Shown here: positions 7,332-15,338 of the stretch, one piece after another
Numbering within the stretch: the first letter of the stretch is position 1
Layout of the letters: each line of letters opens with the position of its first letter
Assembly: GCA_964457225.1 (NCBI GenBank)
Contig: CAYWEM010000001.1
Span: 62,001-126,000 of the forward strand
Length of the DNA stretch: 64,000 nucleotides
From: CAYWEM01 sp964457225
GTDB lineage: Bacteria; Acidobacteriota; Aminicenantia; UBA2199
Direction: 5' to 3'
The notes under the pieces: generated by a model
What the model saw: only the letters and a program-made list of their open reading frames with translations
Database searches by the model: none
Told to the model about the DNA's origin: nothing
Translations under genes and position numbers: made by a program

Positions 7332-8618
7332 TCAGAAACCTGATTTTGTTTTCAGGTGGACATCACGCTGTGGATAAGGAATGGTGATGCCGGACTGCTT
7401 GAAGGCCCGCCAGACAGCCAGGTTTATTTCGGATTTAACCGCGCCGGTTCCCTTTTCCGGGTCTGCGATCCAGACCCGCAGCTGCAGCTCGATGCCGCTG
7501 TCGGCGAATTCCATCAGTCGGACCGCCGGTTTCGGTTCGGCCAGCACCCGGGGCGAAGCGTGGGCGCACTCCAGCAACAGGGCCATGGCCTGCTCGGGGT
7601 CGTCATCGTAACTGATCTGCACCTTGATGATCACCCGCACGTTGCGGTCGGCATAACTCCAGTTGATCACTTCCGAAGTGATCAGGTTCTCGTTGGGAAT
7701 CAGGGTATCCACACCTTCCCGGTTGCGCACCACCACGTAGCGGGAATTCATTTCCTCCACCCAGCCGAACTTGTCTCCGACCGAAATCACGTCACCGGGC
7801 TTGATCGAACGATCCAGCACCAGGATAAAACCGGAGATGAAATTGGCCGTGATTTTCTGCAGTCCGAATCCCAGGCCGACTCCCAGGGCGCCGCCGAAAA
7901 TGGCCAGGGAACTCAGATTTATGCCGACCGCGTTCAAGGTCAGCAGAAAAGCCAGAGTGATCAGGATGAACTTGCTGAACTTGCTGAAACCGATGCGCAT
8001 GCTTGGAGAAAGACTTGGAATCCTTTGCAGTTTAAAACTGATCAGGCGGGAAAGCCAGACCGCCAGGGTAAAAGCAACGGCCACCAGCAAGCCGAGATTT
8101 ATTACGGCAAGCAGTGAAATGCGCTGTTCACCCAGGTTCAGGGCCAGGCCGTCAAGAAAATCAAGCACCGGGGGCAGCCAGCCGAGCAGGTGCAGGGCCA
8201 CCACCAGCCAGATCAGGGCGGCCAGGGCATTTTCTGATGATTTTAAAAGAGGACTGCCGTTGAATGCCTTGCGCAGCAGGTAGACACTGAAACGGATCAG
8301 GGCCAGGGCCAGCATAACAGAACGACCGAGATCCAGCAATTGCGCCGGCAGTCCATACCACTTGAACAAAGCTGCGGCCGGAACCAGCACCACCAGGGCG
8401 GCCAGGGGCCAGAGCAGTTTTTGCAAACTGCGGATGGCGATATGGCGCAATCCTTGTTGGTCCTGATCGGTTTTTGCGGCCAGGATTTTCTGGATACGAT
8501 AGTTGAGCAAAGAAGCGAACAGCGCGGCCCCGGTCAGCACCAATAATTGCCACCAGGAATCCGGCTGCAGCAGGAAATCCGGCAATTCCTTCAACCAGTT
8601 CAGAAAGTCAGTCAGCAT
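7332..8618 (-). CDS. MscS-family mechanosensitive channel
   Basis: 428 residues. Several N-terminal membrane helices (about 20-185) precede the pore-lining TM3 and the MscS beta domain. Typical family sequence is LAIFGGALGVGLGFGLQKITANFISG (about 235-260), then DRSIKPGDVISVGDKFGWVEEMNSRYVVVRNREG and NWSYADRNVRVIIKVQISYDDDP. Gates in response to membrane tension, releasing solutes in hypo-osmotic shock; the extra N-terminal helices make it larger than E. coli MscS (286 aa). Its start overlaps the ispD stop by 11 bases. Confidence 0.9.
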   Translation of the reverse strand: MLTDFLNWLKELPDFLLQPDSWWQLLVLTGAALFASLLNYRIQKILAAKTDQDQQGLRHIAIRSLQKLLWPLAALVVLVPAAALFKWYGLPAQLLDLGRSVMLALALIRFSVYLLRKAFNGSPLLKSSENALAALIWLVVALHLLGWLPPVLDFLDGLALNLGEQRISLLAVINLGLLVAVAFTLAVWLSRLISFKLQRIPSLSPSMRIGFSKFSKFILITLAFLLTLNAVGINLSSLAIFGGALGVGLGFGLQKITANFISGFILVLDRSIKPGDVISVGDKFGWVEEMNSRYVVVRNREGVDTLIPNENLITSEVINWSYADRNVRVIIKVQISYDDDPEQAMALLLECAHASPRVLAEPKPAVRLMEFADSGIELQLRVWIADPEKGTGAVKSEINLAVWRAFKQSGITIPYPQRDVHLKTKSGF

Positions 8619-9309
8619 TTCCTCTCCTTGACTTCAAAACGGCCGAAGCCTGCAGGAAGTCTTCCCTGGTGGTCAGTTTGATATTGGCCGGATCGCCTGG
8701 CACGGCCAGTACCCGGTCCAGGCCGTAACGCAATACCAGGCCGCAGTCGTCGGAAGCGGCATGGAAATTCTCCGAGGCGGCCAGCTGGTGGGCCCGGCGG
8801 ATCAGTTCCAGGTCGAAGGCCTGGGGAGTCTGCACCCGGCGCAGACTGGACCTGTCAGGCAGTCCGAGCAGAAAGCCCTCCGGGTTGACTTCGATCACGG
8901 TATCGCTTGACTCGATGGCCGCGGTCACGGCCGGGGCCCGGTCCAGGCCGGCCAGGCAGTTTTGTACCACCCGGGCCGTGACCAGGGGCCGGGCGGCGTC
9001 GTGGATCAACACCCGGCCCCTGCTGTCAGGAATCGCCTGCAAGCCCAGGTAAGAACTCTGTTGGCGGGTGGCCCCGCCCGGCACCACAGCTTGGACTTTG
9101 TCCCGGGAGCACCGGGCAAGCAGTTCTTTCAGCCTGCCCAGGAATTGCGGGTGCACCACTATCACCAGGGCCTCGACTTCCGGCAAAGCCTGGAAGAGAT
9201 CAAGGCTGTGTTCGATAATCAGCCGGTCCCCTAGCTCCAGGAACTGCTTGGGCAATTCGGCGCCAAGACGCTCACCCTTTCCCGAAGCCAGCAAAACAGC
9301 CCAGGTCAT
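8608..9309 (-). CDS. ispD: 2-C-methyl-D-erythritol 4-phosphate cytidylyltransferase
   Basis: 233 residues. CTP-binding N-terminus AVLLASGKGERLGAELPKQFLELG and the family motif IHDAARPLVTARVV identify IspD/YgbP, with TPQAFDLELIRRAH and ASDDCGLVLRYG downstream. Forms CDP-methylerythritol in the DOXP isoprenoid pathway. A second, more divergent member of this family lies at 13397-14068. This copy is the better candidate for true IspD because it is not coupled to glycan genes and keeps the standard motifs. No ispF follows it here. Confidence 0.87.
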   Translation of the reverse strand: MTWAVLLASGKGERLGAELPKQFLELGDRLIIEHSLDLFQALPEVEALVIVVHPQFLGRLKELLARCSRDKVQAVVPGGATRQQSSYLGLQAIPDSRGRVLIHDAARPLVTARVVQNCLAGLDRAPAVTAAIESSDTVIEVNPEGFLLGLPDRSSLRRVQTPQAFDLELIRRAHQLAASENFHAASDDCGLVLRYGLDRVLAVPGDPANIKLTTREDFLQASAVLKSRRGNAD

Positions 9310-9319
9310 TTGCGGCCCA

Positions 9320-9538
9320 TCATTTAATCAGCCTGAGCAGGTCCTCCCTGCTCAAACCGCATTGTTTCAGTATGCCCAGCAATGTCCCGCGAGCCAGGCT
9401 TTCATGCATTGGGATTACAGTTTTAAACTGTCCTTTTTCGATGCTGACATGGCTGCCCTTCTGTCTGATCGTGTAAAACCCCTGAGATTGAAGCAATTTA
9501 AGGAGTTCCCTGCCGGAAAGAATCAGCAGTTTAGACAT
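9320..9538 (-). CDS. hicA: HicA-type mRNA interferase toxin
   Basis: 72 residues, the usual HicA size, with the dsRBD-like core KLLQSQGFYTIRQKGSHVSIEKG containing the catalytic His in GSHV, then TVIPMHESLARGTLLGILKQ. HicA cleaves mRNA when unneutralised. It overlaps the upstream hicB by 8 bases. Order hicB then hicA is the reverse of the E. coli locus but occurs in many genomes. Confidence 0.88.
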   Translation of the reverse strand: MSKLLILSGRELLKLLQSQGFYTIRQKGSHVSIEKGQFKTVIPMHESLARGTLLGILKQCGLSREDLLRLIK

Positions 9539-9752
9539 TAACCGCGACTTCCAGGGGATAGAAAACCGTTTCTCCTTTATTTTCCGGCAGGTCTTCAGAC
9601 CCGAAGCTTTCTATATAGAGCTCTACTGCTTCCTTAAGGTTCGCCTGGGCTTCCTCGATGGTCTGTCCCTGGCTGACCACTCCAAGTTCAACGCAATAAG
9701 CGACAAACCAGTTTTCTTCCCTGGTAATAACCCCGGTGAATCTATGCTCCAT
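9531..9752 (-). CDS. hicB: HicB-type antitoxin
   Basis: 73 residues. The HicB/UPF0150 fold is visible in FTGVITREENWFVAYCVELG and GQTIEEAQANLKEAVELYIES. The C-terminal HTH or ribbon-helix-helix DNA-binding domain found in longer HicB proteins is absent, so it may neutralise HicA without strong autoregulation. Preceded by GGAGGATGAG and by a good promoter at 9784-9812. Confidence 0.87.
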   Translation of the reverse strand: MEHRFTGVITREENWFVAYCVELGVVSQGQTIEEAQANLKEAVELYIESFGSEDLPENKGETVFYPLEVAVNV

Positions 9753-9783
9753 ATCTCATCCTCCATTTTTCAGTCCTGTTTTG

Positions 9784-9812
9784 ATTATAACCAAAGCCGG
9801 TCAATTACTCAA
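9784..9812 (-). promoter_or_regulatory. Sigma-70 promoter of hicBA
   Basis: Minus strand TTGAGT (9812-9807), 17-nt spacer, perfect TATAAT (9789-9784). Transcription would begin near 9777, about 25 nt before the hicB ATG. Confidence 0.7.
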
Positions 9813-9832
9813 ATCAGATTTCACCCCAGACT

Positions 9833-10597
9833 TCACCTGGAAGCGATGACCAGCATTTCGAAGTCATCGGTGCGCAGGGCGTCGGCGCGGGAAAAGGCGC
9901 CCAGCCTGGCTCCGAAAATGTCGATGACCGTGAACCCGAGCGATTTGAGCAGCCAGGTGATTTCACTGGGAACGTAATACCTTTCGTGGCAGTCCAAGGA
10001 TTTTTTGTGGCCCAGGTCGTCGACCATCTCTGTGATGTTGTGATCCCGGAAGGTCATCAGGTCGAAGCGGTTCTGGCGGTAAATGGCGTTACCGGGCTCG
10101 GAACTTTCATTGCAGAACTTCTCCACCGAGTGAAACAGGGGAAAGAGGCCGTTCAGGGTGGTGAAAATGAACTTGCCGGCAGGTTTCAGGGCCCGGCTGA
10201 CGCCCTGCAGGATTTCGTAGTTCATTTCATCGGTTTCCATGAGCGGGAAAGCGCCTTCGCAGAGCATCAGGGCCACATCGAATTCCGAGTCAAAGCTCAG
10301 CTTACGGGCATCGCACCGCCGGAAATCGATTTCCAGTTTTTTTGCCGCCGCTTTTTCCCGGGCTTTGGCCAGCATGGATTCGGAGAGATCGATACCCGTA
10401 ACCCGGTAGCCCCTAAAAGCAAGTTCCACGGCATGCCGGCCGGTGCCACAGCCGACATCGAGGATTTTCAGCGACTTATTAAAAGCTAGTTCTTTCTCGA
10501 TGAAGTCGCATTCACCCTGGGTGCCGCCGGTGAAACTCTCATGTTCGTACTTTTCGGCATAGTTCTCAAAAAAGGTTTCGTACCATTGTTTGCTCAT
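9833..10597 (-). CDS. Class I SAM-dependent methyltransferase
   Basis: 254 residues. Motif I ILDVGCGTGRHAVELAF and the acidic loop GIDLSESML mark an SAM-binding Rossmann fold; motif II is FDVALMLCEGAFPLMETDEM. The family includes small-molecule and polyketide-type methyltransferases; the substrate is not evident. It stands alone, diverging from the alcohol dehydrogenase gene. Confidence 0.82.
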   Translation of the reverse strand: MSKQWYETFFENYAEKYEHESFTGGTQGECDFIEKELAFNKSLKILDVGCGTGRHAVELAFRGYRVTGIDLSESMLAKAREKAAAKKLEIDFRRCDARKLSFDSEFDVALMLCEGAFPLMETDEMNYEILQGVSRALKPAGKFIFTTLNGLFPLFHSVEKFCNESSEPGNAIYRQNRFDLMTFRDHNITEMVDDLGHKKSLDCHERYYVPSEITWLLKSLGFTVIDIFGARLGAFSRADALRTDDFEMLVIASR

Positions 10598-10732
10598 TTG
10601 ACAACCTTATTTCTTTTTAAAAAAAGACAATCACGTAGCCCATATTATTTTCGACGGTCCTGTTTGTCAAGTTGTTTGCACTCTTGCGCCTGTTTTCCCT
10701 ATTCCGGTACAATGGCAACCAGGAGTTTTGCC

Positions 10733-11839
10733 ATGAGCGCATTCACCTTTTACAATCCAGTCAAGCTTCTTTTCGGTAGAGGCCGGATCAACCAGATCTC
10801 CCTCGAATGCCCGGCAGACGCCATCGAGCGTATCATGCTGGTCACTGATCCTGATTCAGGCAGGCTGAGCGGAGCCCTGGACGCAGTCCGCGCTGAACTG
10901 GCCGACCGGGAACTCTTTCTCTTCGATGAAGTCATGGAAAATCCCAGTTACGACATCGTCGACCAGGGTGCCGCCCAGGCCAGTGACAACGACATTGAGC
11001 TGGTCATCGGCATCGGCGGCGGTTCGGCCATGGACGCCGCCAAGGGCATCGCCCTGGCCAGCCGGCAGTCGCGTCCGATCCGTGACTACGTTGAAGGCCG
11101 GGAACTGGACGACCTCCCCCTGCCAATCATCTGCATCCCCACTACTGCCGGAACAGGCAGCGAAGTCACCCCCTTTGCCGTGTTCACCGACCAGAACAAG
11201 CACATCAAGACAGGCTATGAAAGCAATCTCATTTACCCGATCCTGTCCATCGTGGACCCGGTGTTCTGTGACAGCATGCCGCGGGTCCTGGCACTGCATA
11301 CCGGGCTCGATGTTCTGACCCATGCCGTGGAGGCCTATCTCTCGACCGTCTGCAACCCGATGGCTGATGCCCTGGCTCTGTCAGCTTTGCATGCAGTAGT
11401 TCGCCACCTTGACAAGGCATTGAACGGTGAACAGGATGCCCGGGATACCATGGCCCGGGCCTCCAGCCAGGCCGGCCTGGCCATCAGTCAGAAGAGTACC
11501 ATCCTGCTGCACATCATGGCCTACCCCTTGACCCACCACCACAAATTGCCCCATGGATTGGCCAACGGCCTGCTGCTGCCGGCCGTAATGGAATTCCTGA
11601 AGGCAAAGGGAAACTGCCCGGAAAAACTGCAGTGCATCGAAGATGCCTTTCAGTCACGGGGGGGGATGCGTAAATACCTGGAAGAGTTGGGGCTGGTTCT
11701 CTCGCTGAACAGTCACGGCATCAGCGCCAGGGAGTTTTCCCTCTGGGCTGAACAGACCCTGCGCAAAGGCGACATAGCCATCACTCCGGCCGAGCTTGAC
11801 CTGGAAAGCATCATAAGCATATACCGCAGCGCGCTGTAA
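10733..11839 (+). CDS. Iron-containing alcohol dehydrogenase
   Basis: 368 residues. The NAD(P)-binding region is GIGGGSAMDAAKGIALAS, followed by IPTTAGTGSEVTPFAVFTD. Metal-site histidines lie in TGLDVLTHAVEAYLS and in MAYPLTHHHKLPHGLANGLLLP, the family's H-rich motif. Oxidises or reduces alcohols/aldehydes in the cytoplasm; butanol- or lactaldehyde-type enzymes share this pattern. The ATG at 10733 was chosen because AGGAG lies 9 bases upstream; the frame extends further but upstream residues do not belong to the family. Confidence 0.9.
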   Translation: MSAFTFYNPVKLLFGRGRINQISLECPADAIERIMLVTDPDSGRLSGALDAVRAELADRELFLFDEVMENPSYDIVDQGAAQASDNDIELVIGIGGGSAMDAAKGIALASRQSRPIRDYVEGRELDDLPLPIICIPTTAGTGSEVTPFAVFTDQNKHIKTGYESNLIYPILSIVDPVFCDSMPRVLALHTGLDVLTHAVEAYLSTVCNPMADALALSALHAVVRHLDKALNGEQDARDTMARASSQAGLAISQKSTILLHIMAYPLTHHHKLPHGLANGLLLPAVMEFLKAKGNCPEKLQCIEDAFQSRGGMRKYLEELGLVLSLNSHGISAREFSLWAEQTLRKGDIAITPAELDLESIISIYRSAL

Positions 11840-11852
11840 GAACAAGTATTTC

Positions 11853-11888
11853 GGGGACGGTGACTGAAAACTTGCCATGTCCCCTTTT
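11853..11888. terminator. Probable terminator after the alcohol dehydrogenase
   Basis: GGGGAC (11853-11858) pairs with GTCCCC (11879-11884), 20-nt loop, followed by TTTT. It lies between converging genes; the rest of this 115-bp gap shows nothing further. Confidence 0.4.
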
Positions 11889-11954
11889 CCAAAGGGAGGC
11901 CGCGGGGGCTATATGCTTATCCCGGTCAGGGAATCAGCCGGTCATTCCGATATT

Positions 11955-12539
11955 TTAAACGACAGAGGTCAGTATTTCTTTGCCGAAATCCAGGCATTCC
12001 GGCCTTTTGAGATTGTCGTAATCTTCAAAAGAAGCCATCCTGGCTGCTGTTTCCGGATCCATCAGCGACTTGGTGATGCGGCCGAGAAACACCCTGGCCG
12101 GCAAACCCTGGATTCCACAGAGAGCGGCCAGGTGATCTTCGATAAAGAGCTTGGTTTGTTCCGGGCCGACCGGTTTACCCATGTTGCCGCAGACCGCAAA
12201 GTAAGCCCTGATTTTACCTTTGATGTTCTCCTGGTTGGCCCCGATGAAATCCTGCAGTTCGACGGACATCTTGTTGGCGCGGATGGCGCCGCCTATGACC
12301 AGGTGGTCGAAACCATGCAAATCAGGCTTTTCCCGGACATCGAAGACATCAGCGATGCCGCCCATGCCTTCGGAAATCCAGACTCCGGCGTCGCGCGCCG
12401 TGCCGCACCAGGTGCCGTAAATGACGGCCCATTTTTTGTCGCTCGGCCTGGGATAGTATTTAAGAGCCCAGGATTTGTCTGCAAGCATCAACGCTCCGGC
12501 GCCGAAGATTCCAGTTTTCAGGAAATTTCTTCTGTACAT
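11955..12539 (-). CDS. Flavodoxin-domain protein with Tat-type leader
   Basis: 194 residues. The N-terminus MYRRNFLKTGIFGAGALMLA is a twin-arginine leader. The rest is a flavodoxin/HemG-like fold: VIYGTWCGTARDAGVWISEG resembles the FMN phosphate-binding loop, then DHLVIGGAIRANKMSVELQDFI and IRAYFAVCGNMG. Relatives include protoporphyrinogen oxidase HemG and uncharacterised exported flavodoxins. An exported flavodoxin is uncommon; the redox partner is not visible. RBS GGAGCGAAC precedes the ATG. Confidence 0.72.
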   Translation of the reverse strand: MYRRNFLKTGIFGAGALMLADKSWALKYYPRPSDKKWAVIYGTWCGTARDAGVWISEGMGGIADVFDVREKPDLHGFDHLVIGGAIRANKMSVELQDFIGANQENIKGKIRAYFAVCGNMGKPVGPEQTKLFIEDHLAALCGIQGLPARVFLGRITKSLMDPETAARMASFEDYDNLKRPECLDFGKEILTSVV

Positions 12540-12707
12540 TGAGTTCGCTCCTTTTTCATGCCTTCTCAGGGTTAAATACGCGGATCAAGAATCTTGGTTT
12601 TGCCGCCCTTTCGTTTCCCGTTGCCGGGGCGACACACCCATCAAGTATAATTACAACCGCTTTTCAATAATAAGTTTTTTTCTTTCAGGTTTTTGCTGAT
12701 TAACATC

Positions 12708-13400
12708 TTAGCGCTCACGCACCTGCAGGACCTGGCCCTCGAGCACACCGGCTTCCGGGCTGAGGCAGTAAGCGATCGTTTCGACTACGGCCTGGGGCTG
12801 CATGATGCTGGTCGGATCTTCGTTGGGAGCCAGGCGCCGGCGCAGGTTGGTGGCCGTGCGGCCCGGGCAGATGCAGAAAACCAGGATGTTGTAGACCCGC
12901 AGTTCCTCGGCCATGGTTTGGGAAAAGTTGATCACCCCGGCCTTGGCCGCCGCATATCCGCTCCAGCCCGGCCGGGCCGACAAGCCCGCGGTCGAGGCGA
13001 TGTTGATGATGCGACCGCCTTCTTTTTTCATGTACTTGACCGCCTCCCGAGTACAGAGAAAGGTGCCGGTCAGGTTGGTGTCGATCATCAGCCGCCATTG
13101 TTCCAGGCTCATGTCCAGCAGGCCGGCCGGCTCCACGTAGCCGGCGTTGTTGATCAGCACGTCGATGCGGCCGAAGCGGGTCATGGTCCGCCTCATCAGC
13201 CTGCGCACTTCATCCTCCCGGCGCACGTCGGTCGGGCAGACCAGGCTTTCACCCGGCAGTTCCGCGGCTACCCCCGCCAGCCTGTCGGCATTACGCGCGG
13301 CCAGCACCATTTTGCCGCCCCGGGCGGAAAACAGGCGCACCATGGTCTCACCTATCCCCTGGCTGGCCCCGGTGACCAGGATCACCTTGCCGTCGATCAT
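12708..13400 (-). CDS. Short-chain dehydrogenase, Acs1/Bcs1 SDR-like (putative ribulose-5-phosphate reductase)
   Basis: 230 residues. TGASQGIGETMVRLF cofactor loop, NNAGYVEPAGLLDMS, and catalytic Ser-Tyr-Lys in IASTAGLSARPGWSGYAAAKAG. Its ATG overlaps the stop of the IspD-like gene by four bases. In Haemophilus Acs1/Bcs1 the same two domains are fused (cytidylyltransferase then SDR) and make CDP-ribitol from ribulose 5-phosphate. Here they appear as two coupled genes, so I infer a CDP-ribitol step; generic SDR activity remains possible. Confidence 0.7.
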   Translation of the reverse strand: MIDGKVILVTGASQGIGETMVRLFSARGGKMVLAARNADRLAGVAAELPGESLVCPTDVRREDEVRRLMRRTMTRFGRIDVLINNAGYVEPAGLLDMSLEQWRLMIDTNLTGTFLCTREAVKYMKKEGGRIINIASTAGLSARPGWSGYAAAKAGVINFSQTMAEELRVYNILVFCICPGRTATNLRRRLAPNEDPTSIMQPQAVVETIAYCLSPEAGVLEGQVLQVRER

Positions 13401-14068
13401 TGGCAGGTCCCCCGGACCATTTTCTCGGCGATTATCATGTCCAGCGGAGTGGTGATCTTGATGTTGTTCTCAGTGCCGGGAATGAAGCGCACCCGATGAC
13501 CGGCCCGGAAAACCAGTACTCCGTCCTCGTTGGCCGAAAAGCCGTCGGCCCGGGCCTGGTCGTGGGCCGCCAGCAGTATCGTCCGGTCAAACACCTGGGG
13601 CAATTGTACGTTGTGCAGGGTTTTTCGCTCCAGGATGCCGTCCATGTATTCAGTGCCGCTGGAAACGGTGAAGGGAATGGGGATGGTGGGTATGACCGCC
13701 GCTTCCCCGGGGCAGGCCATCAGGTCAAGCAGAAGCTCCCTGGTTATGAAAGGCCGGGCCGCCTCGTGGATCAGCACCCGCTCGGACTCGACCTTTTGCA
13801 GGCCGTTGTAAACCGACTGTTGCCTGGTTGCTCCGCCGGGCACCAGTTCCACCCGGGCGATGTTGTAGCGCTCGAGGTAATCCCGGTAAAGGGCTTCATA
13901 GTCGGGATGGTACATGAGCAGGATGCGTTCTATTTCCGGCAGGCCCTCCATGATTTCCAGGGCGTAGATGAACACCGGCTTGCCCAGCAGAGTCAGGAAC
14001 TGCTTGGGTTGCTTCTCCTTCATGCGCGCTCCCAGTCCGGCCGAAAGATAAATGCAGTCCATGGTCAT
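13397..14068 (-). CDS. IspD-like pentitol-phosphate cytidylyltransferase (TarI/Acs1 N-domain-like)
   Basis: 223 residues, second member of the IspD family in the window. It has DCIYLSAGLGARMKEKQPKQF, the lysine-rich CTP site, and IHEAARPFI where IspD has HDAARP. Its neighbours are an SDR (4-bp overlap) and a CDP-glycerol/ribitol phosphotransferase 10 bases upstream, so ribitol 5-phosphate (or a similar polyol phosphate) is a likelier substrate than methylerythritol phosphate. Cytoplasmic; supplies an activated donor to the upstream-encoded polymerase. Confidence 0.78.
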   Translation of the reverse strand: MTMDCIYLSAGLGARMKEKQPKQFLTLLGKPVFIYALEIMEGLPEIERILLMYHPDYEALYRDYLERYNIARVELVPGGATRQQSVYNGLQKVESERVLIHEAARPFITRELLLDLMACPGEAAVIPTIPIPFTVSSGTEYMDGILERKTLHNVQLPQVFDRTILLAAHDQARADGFSANEDGVLVFRAGHRVRFIPGTENNIKITTPLDMIIAEKMVRGTCQ

Positions 14069-14078
14069 TCCTCCCCTG

Positions 14079-15338
14079 TCAGTTCTTCTGGTTTCTCCCG
14101 CTGACGGTCCGCCAGATCCTTTCGGCGGCCCGGCCGTCCCGATGGTTGAAAGTGCGTCGGCAAAGCCCGGCCCTTTCTTCCCGGTAATCGTCGCACCCGG
14201 CCAGAATTCCGGCCAGGGCCTCGGTCAGTTCCTGCTGGTTGCGGCATTTCGGCCCGGGTGTCAGTTCATCGTAGGAAAAGTAGAAATCCCGCTCATTGCG
14301 CAGGTAATCTTCAAGGTCATAGGTGAAAAAGACGATCGGCCGGTCGAGCAGCAGGTAATCCATGTAAACCGAAGAGTAATCTGAAATCATCAAATCGGTA
14401 TGGGGCAGGGCCGGGTAAATATCGCGGCTGTTGTCGTAGATCAGGATATTGGCCGCCGCCGAGATTTGCTCCCTGGTCTCCCGGTCGCGCAGCATACCCC
14501 AGGAATGAAACTTGAACACCAGCAGCAGCGAGTTTTGGCGGCAGAAAAGATCCAGGCCGGGAATGTCCACCACCCGGCCGGTGATGGGATCCTGGCCGCT
14601 GTCACGGAAAGTCGGCAGGTAAACGGCCACCCGGCCGCCGGTACTGCGGAAGGCCTTGATTTTTTCCAGTGCTTCCAGGTCGACCCCGAGCATTTCATGC
14701 CCCTGGAAATCGCGGAAGAAAACATCGTTCCTGGGATAACCGGCGGGAATGGTTTTCTTTTTGTTGATCCCGGTCGGGTAACCGCGTTCGATGAAGGCAT
14801 CCCCGGTGGAGACCAGCAGATCGTATCGCACCAGCTTGCCTTTCAACCTGAAATAGGCGCGCATGAGAAAATGATCCAGCATGCGCTGTACCCGGGGGTT
14901 GTCCAGGCCGATTGTTTTCAGCCCCACCCCATGCCAGAGCTGGACCTTGTAGGCGCTGAAAAGCAGGTGATAGCGGAAACGGTTGACCCAGACATCGCTG
15001 TCGCTGACGATCACCCCGGCGCGCAGCAGCAGCCAGGCTGTGCGCAGGCCCGGGAAAAACAGCACCGGCATTTTCCCGGCTCGCAGGTTGTTGAACACTT
15101 CCCTGCTTTCAGTCAGGAAGTGGAATTCCAGGCCGGGTTCAGCCTGCAGAAAGAGGTGCAGGTAAAGGTACTTGACGTTGTCGGTGAACTCGCCCCGGTC
15201 CCGGCCCCACAGTATGACCAGGTTTTTACGCCTGGGCACGACCAGGGCCAGGGGTACGATGAACAGCCAGCCCAGCAGGGGCAGCAGCAGGCCGTGCCGG
15301 AAAAAGCCCCAGGGGTCGCGCACCAGTCCTTTCAGCAT
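14079..15338 (-). CDS. CDP-glycerol/CDP-ribitol polyol-phosphotransferase (TagB/TagF/TarF/TarL family)
   Basis: 419 residues. After an N-terminal membrane-associated stretch (about 10-35) come the family signatures: VQLWHGVGLKTIGLD (catalytic His in WHG), AGYPRNDVFF, VAVYLPTFRD, and the C-terminal block DLMISDYSSVYMDYLLLDRPIVFF ending YFSYDELTPGPKC. The last block is a near-consensus match to enzymes transferring polyol phosphate in teichoic acid and capsule synthesis. Membrane-peripheral at the inner leaflet. Partner genes for the donor lie immediately downstream. Confidence 0.9.
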   Translation of the reverse strand: MLKGLVRDPWGFFRHGLLLPLLGWLFIVPLALVVPRRKNLVILWGRDRGEFTDNVKYLYLHLFLQAEPGLEFHFLTESREVFNNLRAGKMPVLFFPGLRTAWLLLRAGVIVSDSDVWVNRFRYHLLFSAYKVQLWHGVGLKTIGLDNPRVQRMLDHFLMRAYFRLKGKLVRYDLLVSTGDAFIERGYPTGINKKKTIPAGYPRNDVFFRDFQGHEMLGVDLEALEKIKAFRSTGGRVAVYLPTFRDSGQDPITGRVVDIPGLDLFCRQNSLLLVFKFHSWGMLRDRETREQISAAANILIYDNSRDIYPALPHTDLMISDYSSVYMDYLLLDRPIVFFTYDLEDYLRNERDFYFSYDELTPGPKCRNQQELTEALAGILAGCDDYREERAGLCRRTFNHRDGRAAERIWRTVSGRNQKN

